Positions 16,326-25,857 of a stretch of 64,000 nucleotides of DNA are shown here, in pieces. How positions within the stretch are numbered: position 1 is the stretch's first letter; every line of letters begins with the position of its first letter. The notes under the pieces were generated by a model that was not told where the DNA came from, did not search any database, and saw only the letters and a list, made by a program, of their open reading frames with translations. The translations under genes and the position numbers were made by a program. The stretch spans positions 558,001 to 622,000 of the forward strand of contig CAVZQP010000004.1 in assembly GCA_963777485.1 (NCBI GenBank), given 5' to 3'. The DNA is from Bog-473 sp963777485 (lineage in GTDB: Bacteria; Actinomycetota; Acidimicrobiia; Acidimicrobiales; RAAP-2).

Positions 16326-17216
16326 ATGCGCATCGGGTTCATCGGCCTCGGCGCCATGGGGTTGCCGATGGCGGGGCACTTGGTCGCTGCAGGCCACGAG
16401 GTCACCGTGGCGTCGCGCAGCCGGGGACCCATCGACGCCGCCGTGGGGGCCGGTGCGACCGACGGCGGCTCGCCGCGGGGGGTGGCCGAGGCGTCGGAGG
16501 TGATCATCCTGTGCGTCCCCAACTCGCCGGAGGTCATCGAGGTCGTCGACGGCATGCTGCCCGTCCTGGGCGACGGCAAGACCGTGGTCGACTGCTCGAC
16601 GATCGACCCCGAGGTGGAACGGGCCCAGCACGCCAGGGTCGGCGAGACCCGGGCGTGCTACCTGGACGCACCCTTGTCGGGCGGCACGGCCGGGGCCCAG
16701 AGGGGGGCCCTGACCCTGATGGTGGGCGGCGACGAAGACGTGCTGGCGGCGGCTTCGCCGGCATTGGACCCGTTCGCGGGGTTGATCGTCCACGTGGGCG
16801 GCCCGGGGATGGGCCAGGTCGTGAAGCTGTGCAACCAGGTGATCTACGCGGCACAGATGACGGCGACGGCGGAGGCAACCGCGCTGGCAGTGAGGTCCGG
16901 GGTCGACATGGCCAAGCTCTACGAGGTCCTGACACACGCCACGGGTGACTGCGTGGCGGTGCGGACCCGGTTGCCCGTGCCCGGCGTCGTCCCGGACAGC
17001 CCGGCGTCCAACGGGTGGCGGCCCGGCTTCATGACGGACCTCATGGCCAAGGACATCGACCTCGCCATGGCCTACGCGGCGCGCTCCGGCGTACCGGTGG
17101 CGACGACCGCGGCGGCGCGCCAGCTCCTGACGGCGGCCAGCACCGCCGGCTACGGGCGCGAGGACTTCTCCGCGGTGGCGAAGGTGGTCCTCGCCCTGTC
17201 GGGCGCGGCGACATGA
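16326..17216 (+). CDS. Beta-hydroxyacid dehydrogenase (3-hydroxyisobutyrate/tartronate semialdehyde reductase family)
   Basis: 296-aa NAD(P)-dependent dehydrogenase. Cofactor loop GLGAMGLPM (7-15), substrate motif DAPLSGGTAGAQRG (about 116-129), and the catalytic Lys in KLCNQVI (about 166) are present. By family, it reduces or oxidises a 3-hydroxy acid such as tartronate semialdehyde/glycerate, which fits the product of a sugar-acid aldolase. ATG at 16326 preceded by GGGGAGGAG. Its stop overlaps the aldolase ATG. Confidence 0.92.
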   Translation: MRIGFIGLGAMGLPMAGHLVAAGHEVTVASRSRGPIDAAVGAGATDGGSPRGVAEASEVIILCVPNSPEVIEVVDGMLPVLGDGKTVVDCSTIDPEVERAQHARVGETRACYLDAPLSGGTAGAQRGALTLMVGGDEDVLAAASPALDPFAGLIVHVGGPGMGQVVKLCNQVIYAAQMTATAEATALAVRSGVDMAKLYEVLTHATGDCVAVRTRLPVPGVVPDSPASNGWRPGFMTDLMAKDIDLAMAYAARSGVPVATTAAARQLLTAASTAGYGREDFSAVAKVVLALSGAAT

Positions 17217-17980
17217 CGCGCGGCGGTGCGCTGCCCACCCCGTCGCTCATACTGGCGGCCGACCACCGGGCGCGGGCCGTGCTCACCACTGAGAATTGGG
17301 CGGAGTTCTTCGGCTCGCTGGCCAAGGCCCTGCCGGCGTGCGACGGGATCTTGGCGACGGCGCAGCCACTCGAGGGCCTCGCCGCTGCCGGCCACATCAC
17401 CGCCCGGCACCGGACGTACCTGTCGCTGAACCGCACCGGTCTCGCCGGCTCGGTGTTCGAGCTCGACGACCGCCTGGTCGCGAGCGTGGGCCGGGCGGCG
17501 TCAGACGGTTGGACGGGGATCAAGCACATGACGCGTATCGACTTCGAGGACGTTTTGACCGCGTCCGCCCTGGAGCTGCTCGGGCAGGTGCTCGAGCAGG
17601 CGCGCGACGCCGGCCTCGAGGCGCTCGTCGAGCCGATCGTGTGGCGCGAGGGGCGGATCCGCCGTGACACCGACGCGGTCGTGCTGGCGGCCGTGCTCGC
17701 CCACGACATCGGCGCGCCGGTGATCAAGGTGCCGGTGCCCGCCGAGGCGCCGGGAGCCGAGCGGCAACGCGCGGTGGCGCGCGTGGTGGCGAGCGTGGGC
17801 GTCCCTGTGCTCTTCTTGGGGGGCCCGCGGACGGACGGCGGGCGCGACGCCGTTCTCGACGAGGTGCGCGACGTGATGGAGGGTGGCGGCGCCGGGATGG
17901 CGATGGGCCGCACGATCTACCAGGATCCGGACCCGGCCGAAATGGCGGGCCTGGTCGCCGCACTGGTACACCCGACATGA
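17213..17980 (+). CDS. Class I aldolase of the DeoC/LacD/FbaB fold
   Basis: 255-aa TIM-barrel aldolase. LILAADHRARAV near the N-terminus is the LacD/IolC-type start. The Schiff-base Lys is probably in APVIKVPVPAEAPG (near 172), and the phosphate site is suggested by the late GGGAGMAMGR. Together with the neighbouring kinase and dehydrogenase it probably cleaves a phosphorylated sugar or keto-deoxy acid. ATG overlaps the dehydrogenase stop (ATGA), and its own stop overlaps the kinase ATG. Confidence 0.85.
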   Translation: MTRGGALPTPSLILAADHRARAVLTTENWAEFFGSLAKALPACDGILATAQPLEGLAAAGHITARHRTYLSLNRTGLAGSVFELDDRLVASVGRAASDGWTGIKHMTRIDFEDVLTASALELLGQVLEQARDAGLEALVEPIVWREGRIRRDTDAVVLAAVLAHDIGAPVIKVPVPAEAPGAERQRAVARVVASVGVPVLFLGGPRTDGGRDAVLDEVRDVMEGGGAGMAMGRTIYQDPDPAEMAGLVAALVHPT

Positions 17981-19455
17981 TGATCCTGACCATCGACTTC
18001 GGCACCACCGTCACGAAGGTCGGCCTGTGGGGCGAGGACGGCCTCGTCACGTTGGCGCGCACCGAGCTCACGACCGCGCACCCCCAGCCCGGATGGGCCG
18101 AGCAGGACCCGCTGCGCTGGTGGACGACGGCGGTCATCGCGTGCGCCGAAGCGCGGGCCCAGGCGCCACGGGAGTTCGGCGAGGTCGAGGTCGTCTCGTG
18201 CTCGGGGGCACGCCAGACCTTCGTGCCACTCACGGCGAAGGGCGAGCCGATCGGCAAGGGGATCCTGTGGTCGGACCACCGGGCGGCCGCTTCGGCCCGG
18301 ATCCTGGCCCGGCGCATGGGCGGCGACGACATCAACCGCGCCCGCACGGGCATCCCGCTCGACGCCGGCGCGGTGGCCGCCAAGCTCGCCTGGCTGGCCG
18401 AGCACGAGCCGGGGCGGCTCGAGGCGGCGGACCTCATCCTGTCGCCGCGCGACCTCGTCGTCTTCCGCATGACGGACCAGGTGGTGACCGACGCGACGTT
18501 CGCGTCGCGGAGCGGGCTGTACGACTTCGACGGCAACGCCGTCGAGTTGCTGGCCGGTCCCGCACTCGGCAAGCTGCCGAGCGTCGTGGCGTCCGACACC
18601 GTGGTGGGCCAGCTCAAGTCCGTACCCGGTGCCGAGCTGGGCCTGCGACCGGGCATCCCCGTCGTGATCGGCGCCGGCGACCGGCAGTGCGAAGTCCTCG
18701 GCTCCGGCGCCTCGGAGGACCGGCCGATGGTCAGCTGGGGCACGACGGCCAACATCTCGGTGCCGGTCCAGGAGCGGCCCGTCCCGTCGCCGGCGGGCGC
18801 GGTCGTCACCCGCGGAGCGGACGGCGGCTGGCTCCTCGAGGGCGGGTTGTCGTCGGCCGGCTCGTTGCTCGCCTGGCTCGGGCGCCTCCTCGACACGACG
18901 CCGGTCGAGCTGGCCCGTATGGCAGGTGAGAGCCCGCCGGGCGCGAACGGCGTGCTGGCCGTCCCGTGGCTCGACGGGGCCCGCGCCCCGTGGTGGCGGG
19001 ACGACGCCCGGGCGGGCTTCATGGGGCTGAGCGCCGCCCATGAGCCCAAGGACCTGGCCCGCGCCGCGATGGAGTCCGTGGCGTGGGACGTGCTGCGCGT
19101 GATGGAGGTGGTGACGGTCGGGCGACTCGGCGGCTCGTCGGCGGCCGGGGTCACCCTGGGTGGCGCCGGGACGGGGCTGCCGGTCTGGGTCGGCGTGCTC
19201 ACCTCGGTCCTGGGGGTGCCGGCGACGCGGCGCCGGTCGGGCGAGGCAGCGTCCGCGGGCGCGGCGCTGCTGGCAGGCAAGGCGCTCGGCATGGGCCTGG
19301 CCCTCGACAAGCTCGACCCGGTCTCCGGCGTGATCGAGCCCGACGCGGAGGCCGTCGAGGTGTATCTCGGCCTGCGGGCCCAGGTCGACCACGTCGCGAC
19401 CTCCGTCTTGGCGGCGACGGCATCGCTGCCCGGCGCGGCCCGCAGCGACATCTGA
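17977..19455 (+). CDS. FGGY-family carbohydrate kinase
   Basis: 492-aa sugar kinase. N-terminal phosphate loop TIDFGTTVTKVGLW, then W-A-E-Q-D-P-L-R-W-W, and the catalytic Asp in VVIGAGDRQCEVLG near residue 232; the adenosine region GVTLGGAGTGLPVW is near 390. Xylulokinase/gluconokinase-like size. It would phosphorylate the substrate of the preceding aldolase. ATG overlaps the aldolase stop; 7 nt to the LarA-like gene. Confidence 0.92.
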   Translation: MMILTIDFGTTVTKVGLWGEDGLVTLARTELTTAHPQPGWAEQDPLRWWTTAVIACAEARAQAPREFGEVEVVSCSGARQTFVPLTAKGEPIGKGILWSDHRAAASARILARRMGGDDINRARTGIPLDAGAVAAKLAWLAEHEPGRLEAADLILSPRDLVVFRMTDQVVTDATFASRSGLYDFDGNAVELLAGPALGKLPSVVASDTVVGQLKSVPGAELGLRPGIPVVIGAGDRQCEVLGSGASEDRPMVSWGTTANISVPVQERPVPSPAGAVVTRGADGGWLLEGGLSSAGSLLAWLGRLLDTTPVELARMAGESPPGANGVLAVPWLDGARAPWWRDDARAGFMGLSAAHEPKDLARAAMESVAWDVLRVMEVVTVGRLGGSSAAGVTLGGAGTGLPVWVGVLTSVLGVPATRRRSGEAASAGAALLAGKALGMGLALDKLDPVSGVIEPDAEAVEVYLGLRAQVDHVATSVLAATASLPGAARSDI

Positions 19456-19462
19456 CACTGCG

Positions 19463-20731
19463 GTGCGCGTCGACCTCGCCTACGGCCGTCACGGCACGTC
19501 GGTCGAGGTGCCCGACTCGTCCGACGTGATCCTTCCCGTCGACGCACCGGCGTTGGCCGACGAGGACGCCGCCATACGCGCCGCGTTGGGGGCGCCGGTC
19601 GCGGGCGTGCCGCTGCGCGCGCTGGCCGAGGGCGCCCGGCGGGTGGCGGTCGTGTTCCCCGACCTCACCCGGCCGATGCCGAACCGGACCGTCCTGCCGC
19701 CGCTGCTCGACGAACTGGCGCGGGCGGGCGTGCCCGACGAGCGGGTGACGCTGCTGTGCGCGACCGGGACACACCGCCAAGCCACCGCAACGGAGATGGC
19801 GGAGCTGATCGGTCCGGAGCTCGTCGGGCGGTACCGGGTCGTGGACCACGACGCGCGGAGCGACGAGCACGTGGCGGTGGGCGAGGTGGACGGCGTCGCG
19901 GTGCTGTTGCAGCGCGAGTACGTCGAGGCGGACGTGCGCATCGTGACCGGGTTCGTGGAGCCGCACTTCTTCGCCGGGTACAGCGGTGGCCCGAAGGCCG
20001 TGTGCCCGGGCCTGGCCGCCAGCGCGACGATCCTCGAGGCGCACCACCCGCGCCGGATCGCGGACGAGCGGGCCACGTTCCTTACCCGACACGGCAACCC
20101 GGTGCACGACTTCGTGCGGGTGGCGACGGCCCTGGCCCCGCCCCAGCTGTCGCTGGACGTCGCCATCAACCGCGCCCGGCGCGTCACGGCGGTGTTCGCC
20201 GGGTCGCTGACCGAGACGCACGACGCGGCCTGCGCGCACGTCGGCGCGGCGGCGCGGCGCGAGGTGGCTGCCCCCTACGACCTCGTCGTTTCGACCAACG
20301 GGGGGCATCCGCTCGACCGCAACCTGTACCAGGCCGTGAAGGGGATGGCGGCGGCGGACCGTGTGCGGCAGCGGGGCGGCACCGTGGTGATGGCCGCGGC
20401 CTGCGCGGACGGCGTCCCCGACGACGGCGCCTTCGCACGCCTGCTGGCGGCGTCCCGCTCGCCCGAGGACCTCGTCGCGTCGACGGCGGGCCCGGAGCTG
20501 GACCGCTGGCAGGCACAGGTGCTGGGCCGCGTGCTGGCCCGTGGGGCGGTCCGCCTGCACAGTGACGGGCTGGGTGCGGACGCCATCCGGACGGCGCAGC
20601 TCGTGCCGGCCCCCGACCTCGACGACGCGGTCGGCGACACGCTGGCCGGGCTCGGCCCCTCGGCCCGCGTCGCCGTGCTCCCCGAGGGCCCGCTCACCGT
20701 CGCCACCGTGCGCAATCTGAACGATCCCTGA
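19463..20731 (+). CDS. LarA-family nickel-pincer racemase/epimerase homologue
   Basis: 422-aa protein of the lactate racemase (LarA, DUF2088) family. Visible hallmarks are FPDLTRPMPN (about 66-75), CATGTHRQA (about 100), GFVEPHFFAGYSGGPKAVCPG (about 158-178, including the Lys that anchors the pincer cofactor in LarA) and EAHHPRR (about 193). Family members racemise or epimerise alpha-hydroxy acids using nickel bound to a pyridinium pincer. Cofactor genes larB, larC and larE are not in this window. Its position between a sugar kinase and a transporter suggests a sugar-acid C2 epimerase rather than lactate racemase (inference). GTG start. Confidence 0.86.
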   Translation: MRVDLAYGRHGTSVEVPDSSDVILPVDAPALADEDAAIRAALGAPVAGVPLRALAEGARRVAVVFPDLTRPMPNRTVLPPLLDELARAGVPDERVTLLCATGTHRQATATEMAELIGPELVGRYRVVDHDARSDEHVAVGEVDGVAVLLQREYVEADVRIVTGFVEPHFFAGYSGGPKAVCPGLAASATILEAHHPRRIADERATFLTRHGNPVHDFVRVATALAPPQLSLDVAINRARRVTAVFAGSLTETHDAACAHVGAAARREVAAPYDLVVSTNGGHPLDRNLYQAVKGMAAADRVRQRGGTVVMAAACADGVPDDGAFARLLAASRSPEDLVASTAGPELDRWQAQVLGRVLARGAVRLHSDGLGADAIRTAQLVPAPDLDDAVGDTLAGLGPSARVAVLPEGPLTVATVRNLNDP

Positions 20732-20760
20732 CGCAGGTGTCAGGTTAGAGTCCTGCCCCA

Positions 20761-22965
20761 GTGCCGAGCGAGCCGCTGTTCGACTTCGCCGTCCCCGACG
20801 ACCTGTTGCGCGAGGCGGTCACGCAGGTCAAGGACGCAGACGTGGTGGCGGACGTGGGGGTCATGCCGGGCACGGGGGAGGGCAAGCCGCCACCGCTGGT
20901 GGGCATCCTCAAGTCGTCGGGGTACGCGCCGCTGGTCCTGATGACGGCGGCGGCGCTGGTGCCGGGCACCTTCGGCAACGGCATCACCCTGATCGGGCAC
21001 AACCTCCAGACGTCGTTCCACATGTCGAACGCGTCGCTCGGCGCGGTGGCCTTCATCGCCCAGGTGTCGCAACTCCTCTGGGCGGTGCCCCTGGCCGTGT
21101 GGGCCGACCGCGGCAGCCGCAAGCTGGTGGCAGGCGTCGCGTTGCTCATCTTCGCCGGCTTCGGCGCGCTGATGGCGATATCGCCGAACGTCTGGGCATT
21201 CGCGTTCCTGTACCTCGCGGCCTCGGTGGGCACGGGCGTGAACAACACGGTGCACAACTCGTACCTGTCCGACGCCTATCCGACCGAGGGGCGGGGCCGG
21301 ATCTTCAGCTGGCACAACCTGTCCGACCCGCTGTCGCAGACGGTGGGGATCCTGATCTTCGGCTACGTCGTCACGATCGCGCACAACTGGCGCTACGGCC
21401 TGCTCGTGGCGCTGGTCGGCATCCCGCTCGGGTTCGCGTTGTTCACGCTGCGCGAGCCCGAGAAGGGGGCCAACGAGTCCAGCCACATCCTCAAGGCGTC
21501 GGGCATGGACCTGCACACCCAGCAGGAGAAGGCGCCCCGCGTCCTGCTCGGCTCGGCCATCACGCGGCTTTTGCGCGTGCGTTCGCTGTACTACGAGCTG
21601 GTCGCGGTCGCCATCCTGGGCTTCGCCGGTACCGGCGCACCGCTGTTCGGCAATCTGTTCTTCATCGACAAGTTCCACCTCGACACTGCCTCGCGCAGCG
21701 AGGTGTACGCCATCATCGGGCTGGCGGCGTTCCTTGGGCTCCCGCTGGCCTACGTGTTCGGCGACCGCTTCTTCCGGCGGGCCCCGCAGCGCCCGCTCGT
21801 CATCGCCGGCATCTGCATCACGGCGTACGGCGGCCTCTATGTCCTGTCGCTGTACATGCCGCAGCTCTGGATGGTCGTGACGCTGCAGTTCCTGGCCAAC
21901 GCAGCGGTGTCGCCGCTCGCCATCTGCATCTTCCTCACCCTGGCGGCCACCGCACCGGCGGAGATGCGGACGATCTGTTTCGCGATGTTCGGCGTCTACT
22001 CCCTGGTCTTCGGTGGCTTCGCCGGCTCCGTCGTGCTCGGCGCGATCTCCGACTCCATCGGCGGCCTGCACGGGATCATCGTGTCGCTCACCCTGATCGC
22101 ACCGGTCTGCGCCGTCGGGGGCTTCCTCTTGTTCCTGGGCTCGCGCAGCGTGCGCCGGGACATCACGCTCGTGATCGAGGACGTCCTGGAGCGCTACGCC
22201 GAGGGGAAGCGGCGCCAGAGCGGGGGCGCCATCCCCGCGCTGCAGGTGCACAACCTCGACTTCTACTACGGCACCAACCAGGTGCTCTTCGACGTCAACC
22301 TCGAGGTGGCGCAGGGCGAGATGGTGGCGCTGCTCGGCACGAACGGGGCGGGGAAGTCGACGCTGTTGCGCACGGTGTCGGGCCTGGAACACCCGCACCG
22401 GGGCGTCACCCGCCTGTTCGGCACGAGTTGCACCTACCTCGAGCCCGAGCAGATCATCGACCTCGGTGTCGCCCTGTTGGTCGGCGGCAAGATGACGTTC
22501 CCGGGCCTGAGCGTGCGGGACAACCTGCGCATCGGCGGCCACACGATGCGGCGCGACCGCGCCCGGAACACCCGGGCCTTCGACGAGGCCCTCGAGACGT
22601 TCCCCGAGCTGGCGGCGCGGCTCGACCAGCAGGCGGGGACACTCTCGGGCGGCGAGCAGCAGATGCTGGCGCTGTCGCGCGTGATGATGACGGCTCCGAA
22701 GCTGCTGATGATCGACGAGCTGTCGCTGGGTCTCGCCCCGTTGACGGTGGAACGGCTCATGGGGATGGTGCGCCGGATAAACGAGTCCGGTGCGACCGTG
22801 ATCCTGGTCGAGCAGAGCCTCAACCGCGCCCTCAGCCTGGCCGACCGGTGCTTTTTCATGGAGCGCGGGGAGATCCGCTTCGACGGCCCCACCACCGAGC
22901 TGATGGAGCGCGACGACCTGTTGCGCCCGGTCTTCCTGGGCACCGCGTCGACAGGACTGGGCTAG
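20761..22965 (+). CDS. MFS transporter fused to a LivF-type ABC ATPase
   Basis: 734-aa two-domain protein. Residues about 50-470 form a major facilitator with some 12 hydrophobic segments and the loop motif WADRGSRK (about 113-120). Residues about 490-725 are a complete LivF-like ATPase: Walker A GTNGAGKST (about 526), signature LSGGEQQMLALSR (about 627) and Walker B LLMIDELSLGLAP (about 648). The remaining Liv components follow directly, so the ATPase half plausibly replaces LivF, but what the MFS half does is unknown. I know of no characterised transporter with this architecture. GTG start 29 nt after the LarA gene; 4 nt to the next gene. Confidence 0.88.
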   Translation: MPSEPLFDFAVPDDLLREAVTQVKDADVVADVGVMPGTGEGKPPPLVGILKSSGYAPLVLMTAAALVPGTFGNGITLIGHNLQTSFHMSNASLGAVAFIAQVSQLLWAVPLAVWADRGSRKLVAGVALLIFAGFGALMAISPNVWAFAFLYLAASVGTGVNNTVHNSYLSDAYPTEGRGRIFSWHNLSDPLSQTVGILIFGYVVTIAHNWRYGLLVALVGIPLGFALFTLREPEKGANESSHILKASGMDLHTQQEKAPRVLLGSAITRLLRVRSLYYELVAVAILGFAGTGAPLFGNLFFIDKFHLDTASRSEVYAIIGLAAFLGLPLAYVFGDRFFRRAPQRPLVIAGICITAYGGLYVLSLYMPQLWMVVTLQFLANAAVSPLAICIFLTLAATAPAEMRTICFAMFGVYSLVFGGFAGSVVLGAISDSIGGLHGIIVSLTLIAPVCAVGGFLLFLGSRSVRRDITLVIEDVLERYAEGKRRQSGGAIPALQVHNLDFYYGTNQVLFDVNLEVAQGEMVALLGTNGAGKSTLLRTVSGLEHPHRGVTRLFGTSCTYLEPEQIIDLGVALLVGGKMTFPGLSVRDNLRIGGHTMRRDRARNTRAFDEALETFPELAARLDQQAGTLSGGEQQMLALSRVMMTAPKLLMIDELSLGLAPLTVERLMGMVRRINESGATVILVEQSLNRALSLADRCFFMERGEIRFDGPTTELMERDDLLRPVFLGTASTGLG

Positions 22966-22969
22966 GCGC

Positions 22970-24994
22970 ATGCTGGCCTTCTCCGCCCCGAACTTCGTGC
23001 TCGTTCAGGGCGTGTTCTACGGCCTCGGCTACGGGCTGCTCGCGCTCGGCCTCGTGCTGGTGTACCGGACCAACCGGGTGCTCAACTTCGCGCAGGGCCA
23101 GATCGGCGTCATCGCCGCTGTCTTCCTCGTCAAGCTCACGGCGGACTTCAAGTTCAACTATTGGTTCGCACTCGTGCTGTCGATCGGCCTCGCCGCCTTC
23201 GTCGGCGCGCTCTCCGAACTGGTCCTGCGGCGGCTCTTCAACCGGCCCCGGGTGCTCGTCATGGTGGCGACGATCGGCCTGAGCTACGTGCTGCTCGCGC
23301 TGACCGCGCTCCCGTTCATCCGCCCCAAGAACCTCTACAAGCCGGTGCCGGTCCCCTTCGACCTGTCGTTCAACCTGGGCCCGTTCATCATCACCCCGAC
23401 CGAGGTGCTGACGCTGATCGTCGCCCCCCTCGTCACGGTCGCCCTCGTCCTTGCGGTACGTCTCACGCCCTGGGGCCTGTCCATGCGCGCCATGTCGGAG
23501 AACGCGGACTCGGCCCGGCTGTCGGGGGTTTGGGTCCGGCGCACGTCGACCCTCACCTGGACGGTGGCGGGCGCGCTCTCCGCCTTCACGGCCATCCTCA
23601 ACGCGCCGAACCAGACCAGCGCGCTCACGCAGGCGCTGTCGCCCGACCTCCTCGTCTACGCACTGACGGCGGCGCTGATCGGCGCCATGATCAGCCTCAC
23701 CGTGGCCTTCGTGGCCGGCGTCGGGATGGGCGTGTTCCTCGAGCTCCTCCAGTGGAACGTCGCCTCGCCGGCCAAGCAGCAGCTCATCATCTTCATCCTG
23801 GTCATGGTGGTGCTGCTCATCCGGGTCGGGGCGCTGCGCAAGGGGGCCCGGACGGGGGACAAGAGCACCTGGGAGCACGGCGCGGCGACCACCGTGCGGG
23901 CTACGGCCGACGTGTTGCGCCGCCGCGTGTCGTCGTCGGGCGTCTGGCTCGTCGTGGCGGTCGCGGCGCTGCTGCCGCTCGTGCTCTCCGTCGGCAACGA
24001 CTTCCTGATGAGCCAGATCTGCATCTACGCCGTCATCGCGCTGTCGCTGACCATGCTCACCGGCTGGGCGGGCCAGGTGTCGCTCGGGCAATTCGGGCTC
24101 GTCGCCGTCGGCGCGCTCGTCGCCGTCCACCTCGGCACCTCCGTCCCGCTCCCGCTGGTGATGCTCTACGGCGGTGCGGTGACGGCGCTGGTGGCCATCG
24201 TCGTGGGACTGCCGGCGCTCCGGGTGCCCGGTCTCTTCCTCGCCGTCACGACGCTCGCGTTCGCCATCTTCATGCAGACAGCGGTGCTCGCCACCCCCTG
24301 CATCACGATCCCTGGCATCAACAAGACGCTCTGCACCGGCCTGCCCAACCCGGCGTACACCGTCGTCGCCAGGCCGTCGCTCTTCGGCATCAGCCTGTCG
24401 TCGCAGCGCTCCTTCGCGTGGTTCGCGCTGGGGGTGCTGTTGCTGTCCGTGTTCATCCTCCGGGTGTGGCGCGACAAGGGCGTGGCGCGCCGCCTGGTGG
24501 CCGTCCGGGACAACGAGCTCGGGGCGGCGGCACTCGGCATCCCCGTGCTGCGGACGAAGCTGCTGGCGTTCGCGCTCTCGGGGTTCGTGGCCGGCTACGC
24601 CGGGGTGTGCTTCGCCTTCGCCGTCGGGCAGCTCAACAACACCGACATCACCTTCGATCCGACCACCTCGTTCGTGATCATCTCGATGGTGGTGATCGGG
24701 GGCCTCGGGTCCATCCCCGGCGCCATCCTCGGCGCGCTCTATCTCGAGGGCCTGCCCGCCGTCTTCGGCTCCAACCAGACGATCCAGTTCCTCACGAGCG
24801 GTCTGGGGCTGGTCGCCTTCATCCTGTACCTGCCCGGCGGCCTGGCCGAATTGCTCCACCGCTTCGGCGACGTCGTGACGATGGGCATCCGCTCGGTGCT
24901 GCACCGCGACGCCACCGACGTCCCGGGCCCGCAGGTGTCCGCACCGGCCGCGGTGCCGCCGCCCGCACTGCTGGCCGAGGGGTCGGAGCAGTGA
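22970..24994 (+). CDS. LivH-LivM fused permease of a branched-chain-amino-acid-type ABC importer
   Basis: 674-aa permease combining both membrane subunits of the Liv/HAAT importer family. The N-terminal half (1-285) is LivH-like: YGLGYGLLALGLVLVYRTN and NFAQGQIGVIAA. The C-terminal half (about 320-640) is LivM-like: LSLTMLTGWAGQVSLGQFG and MVVIGGLGSIPGAILGA. Fusion of LivH and LivM is seen in other actinobacteria. ATG 4 nt after the MFS-ATPase gene; stop overlaps the LivG GTG. Confidence 0.92.
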   Translation: MLAFSAPNFVLVQGVFYGLGYGLLALGLVLVYRTNRVLNFAQGQIGVIAAVFLVKLTADFKFNYWFALVLSIGLAAFVGALSELVLRRLFNRPRVLVMVATIGLSYVLLALTALPFIRPKNLYKPVPVPFDLSFNLGPFIITPTEVLTLIVAPLVTVALVLAVRLTPWGLSMRAMSENADSARLSGVWVRRTSTLTWTVAGALSAFTAILNAPNQTSALTQALSPDLLVYALTAALIGAMISLTVAFVAGVGMGVFLELLQWNVASPAKQQLIIFILVMVVLLIRVGALRKGARTGDKSTWEHGAATTVRATADVLRRRVSSSGVWLVVAVAALLPLVLSVGNDFLMSQICIYAVIALSLTMLTGWAGQVSLGQFGLVAVGALVAVHLGTSVPLPLVMLYGGAVTALVAIVVGLPALRVPGLFLAVTTLAFAIFMQTAVLATPCITIPGINKTLCTGLPNPAYTVVARPSLFGISLSSQRSFAWFALGVLLLSVFILRVWRDKGVARRLVAVRDNELGAAALGIPVLRTKLLAFALSGFVAGYAGVCFAFAVGQLNNTDITFDPTTSFVIISMVVIGGLGSIPGAILGALYLEGLPAVFGSNQTIQFLTSGLGLVAFILYLPGGLAELLHRFGDVVTMGIRSVLHRDATDVPGPQVSAPAAVPPPALLAEGSEQ

Positions 24995-25857
24995 CGGTCG
25001 CGACCGAGACGCGAGTCGGGCACCCGGCGCAACTCGACGTCGAGGGCGTGAGCGTGCGCTTCGGCGGAGTGCACGCGCTCAGCGGCGTCACCTTCACGGC
25101 CGAGGCGGGATCCATCGTCGGGCTCATCGGCGCCAACGGGTCGGGCAAGACGACGACGCTCGATGTGATCTCCGGTCTCGTGAGGCCCCAATCGGGGCGT
25201 GTGCGGCTCGACGGCATCGACCTCGGGGAGTACCTCCCCGAAGAGCGGCTCGGTGTCGGCATGGTCCGCTCGTTCCAGGACTGCCGCCTCTACCCCGAGC
25301 TCTCGGTGCTCGACGTGCTGCTCTTGAGCGAGGACGCGCGCCACGAGGTGGCGGTGCTGTCGACGACGCTGCGGCTCCCGTGGGCGCGTCGGGCCGAGCG
25401 TCGCAAGCTCGAGGCGGTCGACCAGGTCATCGCCGCGTTCGGCCTCGAACGGTTCCGCCACCACCGCACGGCCGAACTGTCGACGGGGACCCGGCGGGTC
25501 GTCGACCTGGCGTCCATCGTCCTGGCGCAGCCCCGCCTGCTGCTCCTCGACGAGCCCACCGCCGGCATCGCCCAGCGGGAGGCGGAGGCCTTCATCCCGC
25601 TCCTGCGGCGCATCCACGAGGTGGCGGACACCACCATCGTGCTCGTCGAGCACGATGTCCCCCTCGTGTTCGAGCTGTGCTCGACCGTGGTCGTCATGGA
25701 GCTGGGCCAGGTCGTGGTGGCGGGACCGCCCGCACAGGTCCGCGCTGACCCGAAGGCCCTGGCCGCCTACCTTGGTGCCAGCGACGAGGCCCTCATGGCG
25801 TCGGGCCCGGTCGCCGACGGCGGTCGAGACCACACAGGTCGGAACGAAGGAGCGTGA
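24991..25857 (+). CDS. LivG-type ABC ATPase
   Basis: 288-aa ATPase of the Liv/HAAT importer. Walker A GANGSGKTTT (about 45), Walker B LLLLDEPTAGIAQRE (about 182) and the switch His in VLVEHDVPLV. The signature is ELSTGTRRVVDLA rather than the common LSGGQ, as tolerated in LivG proteins (LSYG-Q). GTG overlaps the permease stop (GTGA), beginning the recognisable protein; the frame happens to be open far upstream inside the permease gene. It would pair with the LivF domain of the MFS fusion. Confidence 0.92.
   Translation: MTVATETRVGHPAQLDVEGVSVRFGGVHALSGVTFTAEAGSIVGLIGANGSGKTTTLDVISGLVRPQSGRVRLDGIDLGEYLPEERLGVGMVRSFQDCRLYPELSVLDVLLLSEDARHEVAVLSTTLRLPWARRAERRKLEAVDQVIAAFGLERFRHHRTAELSTGTRRVVDLASIVLAQPRLLLLDEPTAGIAQREAEAFIPLLRRIHEVADTTIVLVEHDVPLVFELCSTVVVMELGQVVVAGPPAQVRADPKALAAYLGASDEALMASGPVADGGRDHTGRNEGA

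Noticed and set aside
20740..24904. Two very long antisense open frames (743 and 682 residues) opposite the MFS-ATPase and LivHM genes
   Set aside because: Composition is charged low complexity with no hydrophobic cores or motifs, while the plus strand encodes clear transporter domains.
23161..24990. Upstream open extension of the LivG frame by 610 codons
   Set aside because: The extension lies wholly inside the LivHM gene in another frame and has no domain; GTG 24991 starts the ATPase.
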